A stretch of 64,000 nt of DNA from Meandrina meandrites (lineage: Eukaryota; Cnidaria; Anthozoa; Scleractinia; Meandrinidae), in NCBI GenBank assembly GCA_963693305.1, contig OY855913.1, forward strand, positions 16,700,984 through 16,764,983, read 5' to 3'. The notes under the pieces are model-generated. The model was not told the DNA's origin, ran no database searches, and worked only from the letters and a program-made list of their open reading frames with translations. Made by a program: the position numbers and the translations under genes. The stretch's first letter is position 1. Every line of letters begins with the position of its first letter. Below, one piece after another: positions 33,477 to 45,703 of this stretch.

Positions 33477-33991
33477 TAACTTGTAGGTGATAAGCAAATT
33501 AAAGTACTATTCACCTCCAAGCTGCTGAAGAGAAACAAAATGGCTTCCCGCGTCACTTCAGTTAAACCGAAAGTAATGATTTTGTCCACTAATTATTCAG
33601 CTTGTGTGGTATATACTAAAACAAGTATTTATTATTCACCTCAGTGTCCATGAAAGTGGTGGATATTTAGCTTGCAGTTTCGTGGCTCAGAAAATATCCA
33701 CCACTATTCCAGCAGGGCTGTGTTCTAAGGGTGCCCAGGTGCCTCAGGCGACTAACTTTTGCCTTAGGGCAACCAGATAATCTTATTTCTTTCATATAAG
33801 CTTCATGCTGGGCACCCTGGATCTCATAGTTTGGAACCTTTGGGCTCCTTGTAAGTTTTCTTAGAGCACAGCCTTGTCCAGGCTGCATTTTATGTACGAA
33901 AGAAGAATCTTTCACCAAAGATCTTTGGTGTGCAGTGGATTTCAAAGTTGTGTGGCATACTGGCGTGGTCGCGTGTTTTAACTGGCCTTCA

Positions 33992-34150
33992 GGCCCCAGT
34001 TGTTCAAAGGGTGGATAACGCTATCCAGCGGATAAATCGCTATCCAGCAGATACATGTAAGTGTTGGCAAAACAAACTAAACTATCCACTGGATAGTGAT
34101 TTATCCGCTGGATAGCGCTAGCGTTGCCCACCCTTTGAACAACTGGGACC
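33992..34150. mobile_element. Palindromic MITE (GGATAGCGCTATCC type)
   Basis: Left GGCCCCAGTTGTTCAAAGGG, followed by repeated GCTATCCAGC. Right is its complement (CCACCCTTTGAACAACTGGGACC region). The whole 159 bp folds into a hairpin with internal ATCCRCTGGATAG repeats. No clear target duplication was found. Confidence 0.75.
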
Positions 34151-35985
34151 ATATGACTTATTTCAGGTTACAATAACATAGAACCTTGGCATGGACTTTT
34201 AAAATCTTGGCGTATCTCTGGTGGGAATGCACCCTGGCCACTGTTCACCTCCCTTCGGTGAATAATTGTTAAATATACGTTATTACGTAGGTTGCCAAGA
34301 AAATCTTGCAAGGGCTGCACAACCACAGTTTTTCTCCCGGCAGAAAGCGTTTAATTGACAATTTGTTGAATAATAAAATTATTATGCTGCTCAATCTTGA
34401 GGGATATCGTCTACTTTTACAACCCTGCTCTTGCCACTCTTGGTGGAATAAACAAAGGAACAGTCAACTGCACAAAAACAAATGAATGAAATATGGATCT
34501 TACGCGTGTGTTGATGCTCCACGTGAGTTTGTCGATTTCAGCTGTGTTTCAGTTGTGATGCTACATGTGCATTCTGGTTGCATGAGCTGCAAGTCTTCGC
34601 CGAAATTAACGCCATGAAGAGGTCTGCATAGCACACATTCGTAGATTTATCTGTAAAGCTTGAGATTTCTGCTGCTATTTGCACCACAGGCGGAGCGAGC
34701 GCGTGCAAACAACCAACCCACAAGCGCCAAAACAGAGAAACCGAGCCTTCAGAACCGGGCAACCTCTCCTCATCTGTTGGGCACAGGACAACCAGCAAAC
34801 CGCCCAGCGACACCACTAATCCTCTCTCTAAAAACCCTCATTCGACGGTTTTATTTTTTCGTACGAGCTGTGAATAGGGAAAAGTGAAAAGAAAGCACGC
34901 ACAGCCTAGCTAGGGAGAAGCAACATAGCATTACCGGCGAACACTTCTACGCAGGGACTCGCTCGACACCCTAAACATTTCACATCAGCATGCCCCCGCG
35001 TCAGCATCCACACAGGCAAATGATCACGTGAAGGCCGGAGAAGGAACCGCGAGCTCAAGTTCACTATGATATAGGCAACAAGCATTTCTTGCAAAAATTT
35101 GGCAAATGAAATAGTACAGTTCTCCTTGAGTAAAAGTGGAACGCTGTTATGCTAAAAACGTTACACTTTATTTACTTTCTTTCTGCCTTTGATATAACAT
35201 ATTAGTAGCGATTCAGAACGTTCCTTCCTTCCTTATAACCCGATCGCTACAATAATGAGGTTTGAGATAGCACTAGCTAGTGCGGAAAGTCAGTAATAAT
35301 ACAACCCTTAGTGGATGAAGAGCCACTTTGTGCCGAAATGCCACTGCGCAAATTTCCATTTATGTTCATTCATTTTATTCATCCTACTGTCTCGTTTGAA
35401 ACAGTAAAAAAATCTAAAACCAAAACTTCCTGACTAACCCTAACCCCAAAAATCTAACCTTAACCCTAAAATTATCCTTAACCCTAAAACAAACTAAATT
35501 CCTAAGAACTAACCGCCAAGCAAGCCTATGAAAGAACTATCATTTCAGTCCGCAGTTATTCATCCGGGGAATGCACACTGCTGGGTAAAATGTAGGCATA
35601 CCTTCAAGTCGAGCTCACAGAGCTGGCGCGAGGGGCGTGGTATTTAAGGCCGGGATACGCACTTCGGGTAAGAAAAAATTCAATCACCATTTACTTAATT
35701 TATTAGTATCCTCTTGTACTTATAGACGTTGACAATAACAGATCACTGAACAGATGACAATGTATATATTCGTTTCTACAACTTTACACGATACAGCTCG
35801 ACTCTGATACTGTGGAAAACCAGATCGAGACAACAAGAATTGTTTAGACAAAAGTTGTAATGGTATATAATAAAAGAATCATTAAATGTTAAAAAAAATA
35901 ATTGAAAGTCACAAAATGTTGTGACAGAAATATAATAAAACTGTTTCTTCGTGAAACTTATGTACGTACTTTCTAAATTTATTTT
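34151..35985. other. Intergenic, no gene recognised
   Basis: Short frames only. It contains a telomere-like patch at 35433-35490. Confidence 0.45.
35433..35490. repeat. Interstitial telomere-like (CCCTAA)n patch
   Basis: Several CTAACCCTAA and TAACCCTAAAA motifs occur within 58 bp, degenerate copies of the animal telomere repeat TTAGGG read on the opposite strand. Too short to be a telomere. Confidence 0.6.
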
Positions 35986-36969
35986 TTACATTGCTGGTAG
36001 AAAAATGTCAATCTTCCTATTTTGCCTGGCAATAACAAAGTCTCCGACATTCTCATCTCCACGACTCCATGAGCTTGCCCTCTTTACAAAGCGATCCTTT
36101 GTTTGGAGAGATAACGAGTCGTATTCTAAGGTCATGGCCTTCCCGCTTCGCTCAAAACCTGAGTCCGGTCTAACAAGCGGCCGGCTTTTTGGACGCAAAG
36201 TGTTTGCCGATCCAAGATTTCTTCGTTGTGTGGAGGGCGACGCTGAAATGGTCAAAGCCTCCACCCAGAGCCCCCGACTCTGCTCTGCTTCTAAGCTGTT
36301 CGTTATTTTTCTGTATCTGCTGTCAGTGGAATCGTTCAGTCTCGGACTGGACTCGCCAGTCCAACTGGACGGACGCTTTCTTTTTTCATCTACTCGTAAC
36401 TGTGGCAGAGAGCCATAACGAGAATATTGCACCCGAGGACGATTATCTAATGGTTTACATGTCGATGAATTACCTGCATAGTGATCTGTCAAGACAATGC
36501 GTGGCATAATTTTTTCGTTTCCGTGCCTTTTTGCAATCACCTCCTTGTTTGTACTGTCACATTCGTTTACGAAATAGCCACTAGCAACGCTTGGTACTAG
36601 CATTGGCTTGTTCCGATGTTCTGACTTCGCATCTCTCTGTGTAGAAGCGTTCTCCGTCGATGTTCTGTTGTTTGAACAAGCAGGCGAGTTTCGATTCATC
36701 TTGCACCCTTTGGAAAACTTTTGCAAAGTCAAATCAAACAGCTTTTTCCTTGTAGATCTTCTTTCCTTCGATAATGTAGTGCGTTGAGTAGAATTCCCTT
36801 CAGTCGCATTACCACCGACCGGTTCCTGCATACGGCTCACTTGAAAGCGTGACTTCGCTTTTCCGTAATGGACTTTTCGTTCGCGTTCAGACTGAGTGTT
36901 CCCTCCGTCGTCTAAATAGTTCAATTTTGAGCCCTTGCGAACAAGCGCAAACAACAAACCTTTTGCCAT
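35986..36969 (-). CDS. Single-exon ORF, 327 aa, unknown function
   Basis: ATG at 36969 (MAKGLLFALVRKGSKLNYLD) is taken because the frame upstream only adds a non-ATG start. The protein is rich in Arg, Ser, Asn and Lys with few hydrophobic stretches: SERERKVHYGKAK near the start, RKKLFDLTLQKFSKGCK in the first third, and repeated SSW and RP-S motifs later (KRPSSWTGESSPRLN, VKRASSWSRGDE). It looks disordered and phosphorylatable. An AATAAA on the minus strand lies 3-8 bases after the TAA, unusually close. The region is less AT-rich than its surroundings and no transposon motif is seen, which favours a host gene. It could instead be an exon of a longer gene. Confidence 0.5.
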   Translation of the reverse strand: MAKGLLFALVRKGSKLNYLDDGGNTQSERERKVHYGKAKSRFQVSRMQEPVGGNATEGNSTQRTTLSKERRSTRKKLFDLTLQKFSKGCKMNRNSPACSNNRTSTENASTQRDAKSEHRNKPMLVPSVASGYFVNECDSTNKEVIAKRHGNEKIMPRIVLTDHYAGNSSTCKPLDNRPRVQYSRYGSLPQLRVDEKRKRPSSWTGESSPRLNDSTDSRYRKITNSLEAEQSRGLWVEALTISASPSTQRRNLGSANTLRPKSRPLVRPDSGFERSGKAMTLEYDSLSLQTKDRFVKRASSWSRGDENVGDFVIARQNRKIDIFLPAM

Positions 36970-36999
36970 AACACAAGCGTATCCCACTTACAGAAACAA

Positions 37000-39900
37000 A
37001 ACTGACTCAAGCAACTCCGACATCAAAGTACTTAACTGGTATCTTTAACCAAGATTGCTATGCAAATTTACTCACTACTTTACTTGTTTACATGGTGCTT
37101 AGTGATCCAGCAATGAATGTCATTGTTTTGTGTTCGCTGTCATATTGTTTTCTGAACAATGGCATAGTAATCGTACAAAATGCCCTGCTAAGATTAACGT
37201 CAACATTTCTATTCTAAAAAAGCTCCTTTTCTTTAATCGCTCAATGCATTTAGGCACCTCAATATTATTTGCTAAAATTTCGGAGTAACTTCTTTCCTTT
37301 ATAAGCTCGTGGGATGCGGAAAATAGCGCACGTTTTCCAAAAAGCGCTGTTAAGGTGACGCTGCATTTACGTCATCAAATGACCCCTTGCATGATTTTTA
37401 TATCATTTAATTTACTTCTCTGCGGAATTTCGATTAAAAAAGGTTTACATTAAGCACATTATGATATTCATTTACTCCCTGGTGTCATCGTTAGATAGTA
37501 AGCTAAAAATAGCGCTGCTGGTTACGCGCTTTGAATTCAAGAACAGCCACGAGGACGTCATTGCGATTTTTTAACACCACTGACAAAACTAGAAAATGGA
37601 GATTGGAATTACATGACGCAGTGAAACGATAACTCTAATCTAAAAAAAGATAGATGTAACGCATATTGTTGTAATATACTCTCACCGGCCGCTTCATGAC
37701 AAAAGTGGGGAAAGACTAAACCTAAAACTATGATATGATACAAAAAATGTGCATCTCAGCCTAAACAGCCACTAACTTTCCGAACCAATTATGGTGGTTT
37801 TCTAGAAAAAAATCATTGTGAATACTCAGAAGTTTCCTGTCAAAGCAAACTCGCAAACTAGCTATCTCAAAGCTAAGTGCATGGCCACTATAAACAACAT
37901 TTGAATTTTTTACATTTTTTTTTACAATCCGATAAAGCTCTACGCAAGTGCGGACTAATTTTCAATAGACTGCCCTGAGAGCACACGCAAGTAAAATCTG
38001 TAAAATTACCGAAATCACAAACCAAAGCTATAAACAAACCACTTCTCGATTATGCTAATACAATAAGGCGGGTCGCTCTCGGTTTCTTTCGGCTTTTGAT
38101 AGGCCTGCCGTCCAATTGTTAAATAAACGAATTTGGCAAAGCTGACGTTTTCAGCATTATTGCAGTCCTTCGTTGGAGCAAACACAAAACCAAAAATTGA
38201 AATATATATTATAGGTGTCGCGCCACTCGATAGATTAGCACTTTGCTGTTGACATTTATGATGTATACGTGAAAATATCCATTCCCTTTGAACGCGTTGC
38301 CATTGCAAACACAGTCTTGTTTTTATTAAAATACAAGATGGCATAGCGCGAATCAGCAAGGCAACAAAGCTTTGTTTCGCCGCGAAGTTGATCAATCAAG
38401 CCGCGGTGAGATTAGCGAATCAACTTTTATGAATCCTTCTCGCGTATTAATGCTGTCGGTTTAAGTTATCAGTCTTCCATTTTTCGGGCATTTTTCTTAA
38501 GCCAATTTTAGTACGCGCGAAAAAAAAAACAGTACGCGACTGAACTTAAACACGCGAAACTTAATACCACATTGCATATAAAAACAATGAAAATTTTAAT
38601 GTTTGATACAGCAACTATCTATCCTTAAAAACATGTTTCCGTCGTGTGTTCCACTAGCGCCCTTCCTCTGATTACTGCATGTTTCTTCAGCTTGTAAATC
38701 AGCCAAAACCTCTTTAGTACTGTACAGTCACCAAAGTTTCCATTTGCAGGCTCCCTGTAGTTGCATTGAACCAGACTTTTGCATTTGTCGACTGTACCAT
38801 AAAACACTGACAAAATCGCGAAATTTAATGCATTTTCAATCTAATTTGTCTGGCGATGGCGAAAATTAATACTCGCGAAATTCGACTCGCGAGTTTTCGC
38901 GAAACTAATAAGTACGCAAGAAAATTAGTAAGAATATCATGTCAGTGTTCCCTCCTTCAAATAATCGCATAAGTGCTCACGCTAAAAACTACAAGCTGTT
39001 TCTCTTTTTCCTTAGTCCGTCGGCGTGAAGCAAAACATGCACGAGCGGAAAAATCTGAAAATGGCCGTGGAAAATAGAAACGTGATATAAAAGACTCAAG
39101 CTACCACCCTTTTTCGAAGTCTTTTTCGAAGTGAGCTACCTTATTGTAAGTCATTTTCGAGGGAACTTTATTTCGCGAAAACGGAACGAGCATATTTCGG
39201 GAGACGATTCGGCCCTGAAAAAGATACGTTAAAAACTTCGTGTATCTTCAATTTCGGCAATTTTTTTGAAAATCGCAAAAATTAAGCCTGAAAATAAGTA
39301 AAACAAAATAAGGTATGTGATCTTGGTATTTGCACTACATTAACATATTGGAATAAAAAAAGGGGGCCATAAATGAAATTCATATTTATTTATTTATTAG
39401 CGACTATGTTATACGAGCACTGAACGAAGTACATTGATACGAGTTCAAATTTGTGCAACATGTTTCTGCGAATTGCAACTCGGATGATAATATGCATATA
39501 CACTGTTCAACTTGCAATGTAACATTGTCACGCGACAAGCTGAAAGAAAACCTTGCCCTTATTACAATAATAACAACAATTACACTTGAACGACCTTCAT
39601 GTATGTGCATTTCTTTTGACTCGTGTAAAAACTCTATACTTCTTCATACATTCGAATGTACAAGTTAGTGAATAGTATCTAAAATAACCTATTGCTGTAT
39701 TTAGGTCTGCCGTTGACGACATCGTTATCTATTGTTTGCAAACGAAACAGCTCCACTGAGCCTTTCACTTTGCAAATTATTGGTTAGCTGTTAAGTAAAA
39801 CTGAGAAAGAAATGCAGAGTCTGTTCCTCAGTCCACCGCAGATCTTGCTGAGCACTTATCAAGTTTCCAGAACAATTTGCCTGTTCTCATTTATACACCT

Positions 39901-40465
39901 GTGTGGAGAGAGATCCTTTTAGAGTTAAGTGTCTTCTCCACACGAGGACCGGCTAAGGCTTGGAACTCGACCAACCGTCCCGTAGTCCAACGCAGTACAA
40001 ACTATTAGGCCACCGCCTTAAAATTATTTGCCAAGTCATGCCAAGTGGTCAACTAAAACGTTTCGCCGAATGTGAAACAAAGTTCAATTGCGCCTTTTTG
40101 GGTATAAACAAGTACTTTTCCAGTGCAGCATAAGCACTGTATGTTACTTTTCCCATACTCCCTTCCCCAGAGTCTATTTTGATCAGTCTTCTCGACAATT
40201 TTTTTAGTAGTTCAATCCTAAGCTGTGAATATTAACTCTCCTTATTAATTCTAATAGAGGCTTTGGTGTTGCCATTTGACGATTATCTTCACTTTTGTCA
40301 CCTGAAAATTAACATTATTTCCTAGAGTTCTTGCACTGATTTTGCAATTAATTCGACAATGAAAACATGGAAGACTCTTGGTTTTACTTCTCATTATTCG
40401 TGAACTGTCACTGGTCATTTATCCATGCGAAGTCGAGCATTTGACAATGAGTCAAAGATCAGGCC
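37000..40465. other. Intergenic, no gene recognised
   Basis: No long frame with domain character. At 38490-38935 several TCGCGAAA, ACTCGCGA and AGTACGC motifs occur in both orientations, with a related outer pair (AATTTTAGTACGCGC and AAGTACGCAAGAAAATTAGT), suggesting a decayed inverted-repeat element of about 440 bp. Confidence 0.4.
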
Positions 40466-40469
40466 TCAA

Positions 40470-43400
40470 CTATAATATAACCTCAGGTAGTCCCTCGAAG
40501 TCTTCATCGTCTGATTCCTCTGATTGCCTTCTCAGCTTCTTTCTCTGTTTTGTTATCTTTTGTTCCTGCATCGATTCCAATATGTGCCTATAAATTCTAA
40601 CTCCCAGCAACGCACTTATAAAAAAGTTCATAGCAGACTGCCATTTGCTAATCTCCGTGACTTTGTCCTCCCCGAGACGACACGAGAGAGGTTGAATGTG
40701 CGAGATGATAAAATACCCAAAGAGGCACGACATGCTAAAAATGACCTTGAGCAGGTTCTTCCTCTGCCAAAACGCTTCCGCAAGACCCTGCACAAGCGAA
40801 AAGGATGCGGCACAGATCCAAAGGCGAGTTTCTTCGCCTTCGGAGCAGGACATGGGACCGTTACCCTCTACACTGTCGACAAGTCTCAACACAGCCGTCC
40901 AAAGGGTAATCAAGAACGCAGCGTAGATTCCTGTTGGTAACCACGGCTTCTCATCAGTTTGATCTTCTAATTCTTCCTGCTCTTCACTCACGTCAAGGTC
41001 TATTTCTGTCATGTCAAGTTGTCTCAATTTTAGCTTGGGCTTGACAATGTTACGCCTGTTAGCTTCCATGAAATCGTAAGCATTCCTTGATCCCGAATGT
41101 GCAGGAATGCTGTCTAAAGTTCTTAGGAACCCCGCGCCATCACCTTCGCTCAGTGAGTCGCCATAACTAACCGTCTTTTGAGCGGCAGCGCGCCGTGCTC
41201 TACTGTTTTGAGCGGGGTGTCTCGCCGTGGTTATATTACCATTTAACTTTTTGTATCTCTTAGGAGCTGCATGCACGTTGGCAGTTGTCAAATGGTCCCT
41301 AGGCGTTATAACGTGACCTGTGGCTCGTCCCGTGGGAATGGGCTTACGACGGGAAACGCGTCCCGCGGGTGAATTCCCTCTACTTGCTGAAAAATGAGCG
41401 GGAGACGACCCGCGAACTGCCAGGTGTCGAACTGGAGTAGAAACACGGTTATTAAGGTGACGGGTAGGCGATACGGAACGACTGGCCACGAATTGAGTCG
41501 GAGATGAACCACGGTGTGGCACGTGATGAGCAGGTGATGGAGCTTGATTGGGGACGTGGAAAGCGGATGCTGGGGCATGAGTTATTGTGTAACGCGTCGG
41601 TGATGAAGCTCGGCTTTGCGTGGTTGGAGTAGGTGAAGTTACACGGTTAGGCGCGTGTCGAATTAAGCGAGGAGTACTTCCTGTGCTGTTTCGACGTTGT
41701 TGACCAATAGCATTTGAGTTCTGTCGATTCCGTGAGGTATCTTCTCCACTGATATCAAAGGAGGTCGTTTGACTAATGATGTCACTTGATAAACTATTTC
41801 CCGTTTCCGTCAATGGCTCCAGCATAGCTAAGGAAAGAAAATACCATTTAATCCATTTATGTAACGAGATGATATCTATTTTTTAACGCGAGTTCCGGGG
41901 TTCCGTCCCCTCTTTAGTCAGTTTCCATATAATTCACGACCCATTTACCGCGAAACAATGGAGAAAACAAGCTGAGATGCCCCCTGACTTTACTCAGTAG
42001 TATTGGACAATGAATCTATAAAGGACGAAATTAAAGGCGCAGTTTCACAGATCTTGTGTTACTTGAAAATCCAATGGAGGTGTTGCAATTAATTGAAAAG
42101 TCCACTAATAGTTGCCTAACCTTGCTAAAACGTACTATACTGGTCACAAAGTTGTGGCTACGGAAGGATAGGACTGAAGTGGTCTAAAATTTGAAAACAT
42201 CGGGCCGACGTTTTCAAGTTTGATCGTGTTTCTTGGAGGAAAATCACTAAAAAAATGATTTGTTCACATCTTATAAAGCGAATTTCTTCCTTTTTTGTCG
42301 TTTAAAGTTTATTTTGTTGATCAGTGAGTGTACCTTTATAATTCTAGCACAGTCTACACAAAAACGTACTCGTGATACTGCCCCTTTAAGACTGCTTTCT
42401 AATTGATGTTCTAATGAAACTGAGTAAAGAATCAGTCATTATATTTCCATTTTCATTAATGGATGAATGAGTCCCACATCGATTTTTCGTAGAGGGCCTG
42501 TTCGTTCAATGTATCCAAATACGATTTCTTTCTATCGAATGTCCCAGTCAAATGTCCTAGGATACTCGCTGGGATGATGTAAAAAAGCATACTATAGAGT
42601 ACGCCACCACGAGCTTAACCATTAAGCATTAAAATGTCAAGCCCGGTTAGACTTGCACATTTTTGTTTCCTCTGTTTCAGTGGCATGCCTGTAAACTAAC
42701 TATGTCGAAGAGATATGAAGCTAACTACATAAGTGCAGCGATATAAACCTGTCAAGTATATATATCATGGTGAAAGGGATGGGGGTATTGAATTTTTTTC
42801 CCCGCCCTCAATCATCAAAGGAGGATCTAAATAAGTTAAATCAAAGGTCCAGATTACAATTTAAATGTAATTCAATTGTAATAAAAGTTTTTGTTTTCTT
42901 TTTTGGCTGCTAACCGGTACCGCTTAGCCTGCGAACGCAGCCGGAAATACGTTTGTGTTCGCAGGCTAGTAGCGCTCGTCTTACAAGAGAACTCATGATT
43001 GTAATTAACTGAACTTCAATAGAAACTGATATAAGATATTGCTTACAACCAATAAGGCTATCCTTCAAAAGATTGAAAGTGGGCTGAACAATGCCCACCG
43101 TTGAAATGCCAGCTTCGAAAACATGTATGACATAATGAACACCCACTCGATGATTCAACCATTTGTCATATTGATGCATCGATGGACACCATTCTAAGAT
43201 GGCAGCACTCCAATCAAAAGAATAAACTCCTTTTTGACTCCTTTCCATGTTTTGAACCTGCTTATGCAATGAAATTTTATCCTTTCGTTTCAAAATTACG
43301 CCAGCAGTTAAAATTCAGTTTAAGCCGCCATTTTGCTTTCACTTTAACCAGTCTACCGACATACTGGATGTAGAGCGAGTACCTTTTTTAAAAAGGCAGA

Positions 43401-44373
43401 TAAATCATTTTTTGGCCGTTTCGATCGAGTGTCTGCCGGCTTTTGAAGCCATTAGTTAGATAATCACTTTGTGCCATGAACACAGGGAATTTTAAACCTA
43501 CGTAAGCCATTAGTTAAGTTTCATATCAGGCATAATGAATTTAGCGTCTATATGCTGGGCTTTCGCACGAAATCGCAATTTGTCGCAACACTGCCAAACT
43601 CTTTATCTGTTTTGATTGTAATTAATAAATGGATAGCTTGCATTTATAAACATTGAAAACTATACAGTAATAAATGCAGCGTGTTAGCCAGAAAGCTGGT
43701 TTTCACTCCATCGAATTCGGAATAATGCAATTCAGATATAGCCAACGGTAAGATATGCCAAGGTTATCAGGTTTCCTATCCACAAGCGAATGCTGAAAAG
43801 AAACTTTTTCACACGAGATAACTCCGTATCGCGTGAACTGAATATCTTAAAGTAAAATCACCCTAAGCACAAAAAAAGCTCAATAAATAATACACAAAAC
43901 ATGCAAGGGAATATTTCTTGGGTGGTTCTTGTACAAAGAATGATGTTAAAATTTTAGTTATTTTGCACCTTTACTTATACTGCCTTTTTTTAATTTCAAA
44001 AAAAAATATTGTTGTTGCAAACCTAATAGAGTCATCAATTGAATAATGAGACCGGCTCTTAATTAGCTTGGAAGAAGGTTAACTGTTAGTAGGCTTCACT
44101 GAATTTTGCCCTTCAAAATGACATCGTTGGCCGAGAACAAATATTATTAGAAGAATTCGTTACCGGCCATATAGCGAGTTTCGCTGTATGATGAGAATTG
44201 TTTTGACGAGGGATTATTTCAACACAGAACATAGAGTATTAATTAGGATATCATAGTTGAGAATCCTCGAAAAGGAAATCATTATTGAAACTACCTTCTT
44301 TTCTTGGCTCAAAATCGTCTGGGAGACTCTCGCTGATGTCCGTTACATGCGTTCCAGAGTCAGAATCTGCCAT
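40470..44373 (-). CDS. Two-exon gene: disordered N-terminus plus four-helix membrane domain (478 aa)
   Basis: Exon 1 is 44373-44295 (MADSDSGTHVTDISESLPDD, donor GTAGTT) and exon 2 is 41827-40470 (acceptor CTTTCCTTAG). Both borders are phase 1 and the 2.47-kb intron is GT-AG. Residues about 45-245 are a low-complexity Ser/Pro/Arg/His region with repeated SSPT, SPAH and SPTRH motifs, likely phosphorylated and disordered. An acidic stretch (EIDLDVSEEQEELEDQTDE) precedes four predicted transmembrane helices: GIYAAFLITLWTAVLRL near 326-342, ICAASFSLVQGLAEAFW near 364-380, VIFSMSCLFGYFIISHI near 388-404 and SAMNFFISALLGVRIY near 424-439. The tail is basic then acidic (RKKLRRQSEESDDEDFEG). No family is recognised. 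The topology suggests an integral membrane protein with both long ends cytosolic, which is inference. Confidence 0.72.
41830..44290 (-). other. Intron of the membrane-protein gene
   Basis: About 2.5 kb without a supported gene. It contains a small hairpin at 42926-42970 and AT-rich sequence. Confidence 0.55.
42926..42970. repeat. Short inverted repeat
   Basis: TAGCCTGCGAACGCAG and its near complement GTGTTCGCAGGCTA surround a loop of about 13 bp. Probably a relic of a larger inverted-repeat element. Confidence 0.6.
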
Positions 44374-44399
44374 ATTTCCCTGCTGCCCGTAAAATACGA

Positions 44400-45525
44400 C
44401 ATTTAAGAAACCTTGCACAGTTTCGCGAAAGCTAAGATACGATCAGCGATCTTGGCGATCATTTGACTAAGGAAACCTTGTTATATGTGATCGCCACAGG
44501 ATTTCATTCTAAGTGATTCAACAAGCTTTTCTTATTGGCTCTTTTGATTGGGTGATAAGTAAGAACAAAACAATGCGCACGAGGCGCTCTTACAAAAAAT
44601 ACCGCACTGCTAATTATTGGTGAATGGGTTTTGTAGATGGAGGTTTATTCAAACCTTTTCTTTATTGTGTTTAAACTTCCAACATGAATTTGCTTAATTA
44701 TTTATTAACCAATATTCGGGTGTTGGAGTAATTAGGTAATGAAGTATTTTATACACAGTCTTTATTCCTTTTGTGCTAGACCTGGTGTCGGCACATTATT
44801 TGCATAAAAGTATTATATTAGGACATATTTTTTTCAAGTGGCTCTTGAACGTTAACGAAAATTCTTGGATCTTCCCGATCAAAGAATTTTTGTATTTCAA
44901 CCATCCCGTACATGTGTTTTATTTGAAATGGAAATAAAACAACTAAATTTCTTGTTGTATGGACGAGTTCAGATCGTCAGCTGGATGGAAAAGAATGATC
45001 CTCTGCACGGAGAATTAGTCATTACTGTTTTGCTAACAATAGTTAACAGCATCCTTGGCGACTAGTTTAAAAAGTGAGATAATGTCACTAACCATAAAAT
45101 CATCGGTATATTTGGAGCATGATTTACAATTAAATTTGCCGTGAATATGATAGCAGTGCACATCTATTTTTAGTGCTATATGTATTGAAATATTGATGAC
45201 GTAAGGATTTGACGGGACCTCTATCTATGGGCTCTGAATTTCATTCTATCAGTATTATCACGGAAGAAACATTAAGCAGCGTCAGCCGCGCCAATAGAGA
45301 GGAGCCGGGAAAAGGTTTGACCAGTGATTTATAAAGAACAAAAAGCTAGTTGGAGCATATCAGCTTAATAAAGACTTCTAAGGCTACAGACCGGCGACGT
45401 ATGTGGCTGAAAGGAGGAATAATGAGTAGTTGAATTGCTTTTCTCTAACGTTAAGTCTAACTGGAGTCAGTGGAGTGTATAGATGCTAAAATTCTATAGT
45501 AAGTCAATTTAATTTGATAGGGTCT
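44400..45525. other. Intergenic, no gene recognised
   Basis: This probably holds the minus-strand promoter of the membrane-protein gene (ATG at 44373). No clear TATA or repeat assignments could be made. Confidence 0.4.
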
Positions 45526-45703
45526 CAGAGGCGGATCCAGGGGAGGGGTGATGGGGGTTGCAACCCCCCCTTTGGGCAAAATTTTTTAGTTATTTTTTTT
45601 TTTATTCTTCCTGAAAAATAATTGAATAAAATTGTTTTTTGCATTAAAGGTTACTACAATAGTGTACAACCCCCCCTTTAAAAAATTCCTGGATCCGCCC
45701 CTG
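45526..45703. mobile_element. MITE copy 2 (GGATCCAGG inverted termini, 5-bp TSD)
   Basis: A 178-bp copy of the element at 2530-2706, differing by one T in a poly-T run. It is flanked by its own 5-bp duplication GGTCT (45521-45525, 45704-45708). Near identity implies very recent transposition or ongoing activity of an unseen autonomous partner. Confidence 0.93.

Noticed and set aside
38015..38395. 126-codon minus-strand ORF
   Set aside because: No motif, no splice or start support, and it lies in repeat-like intergenic DNA.
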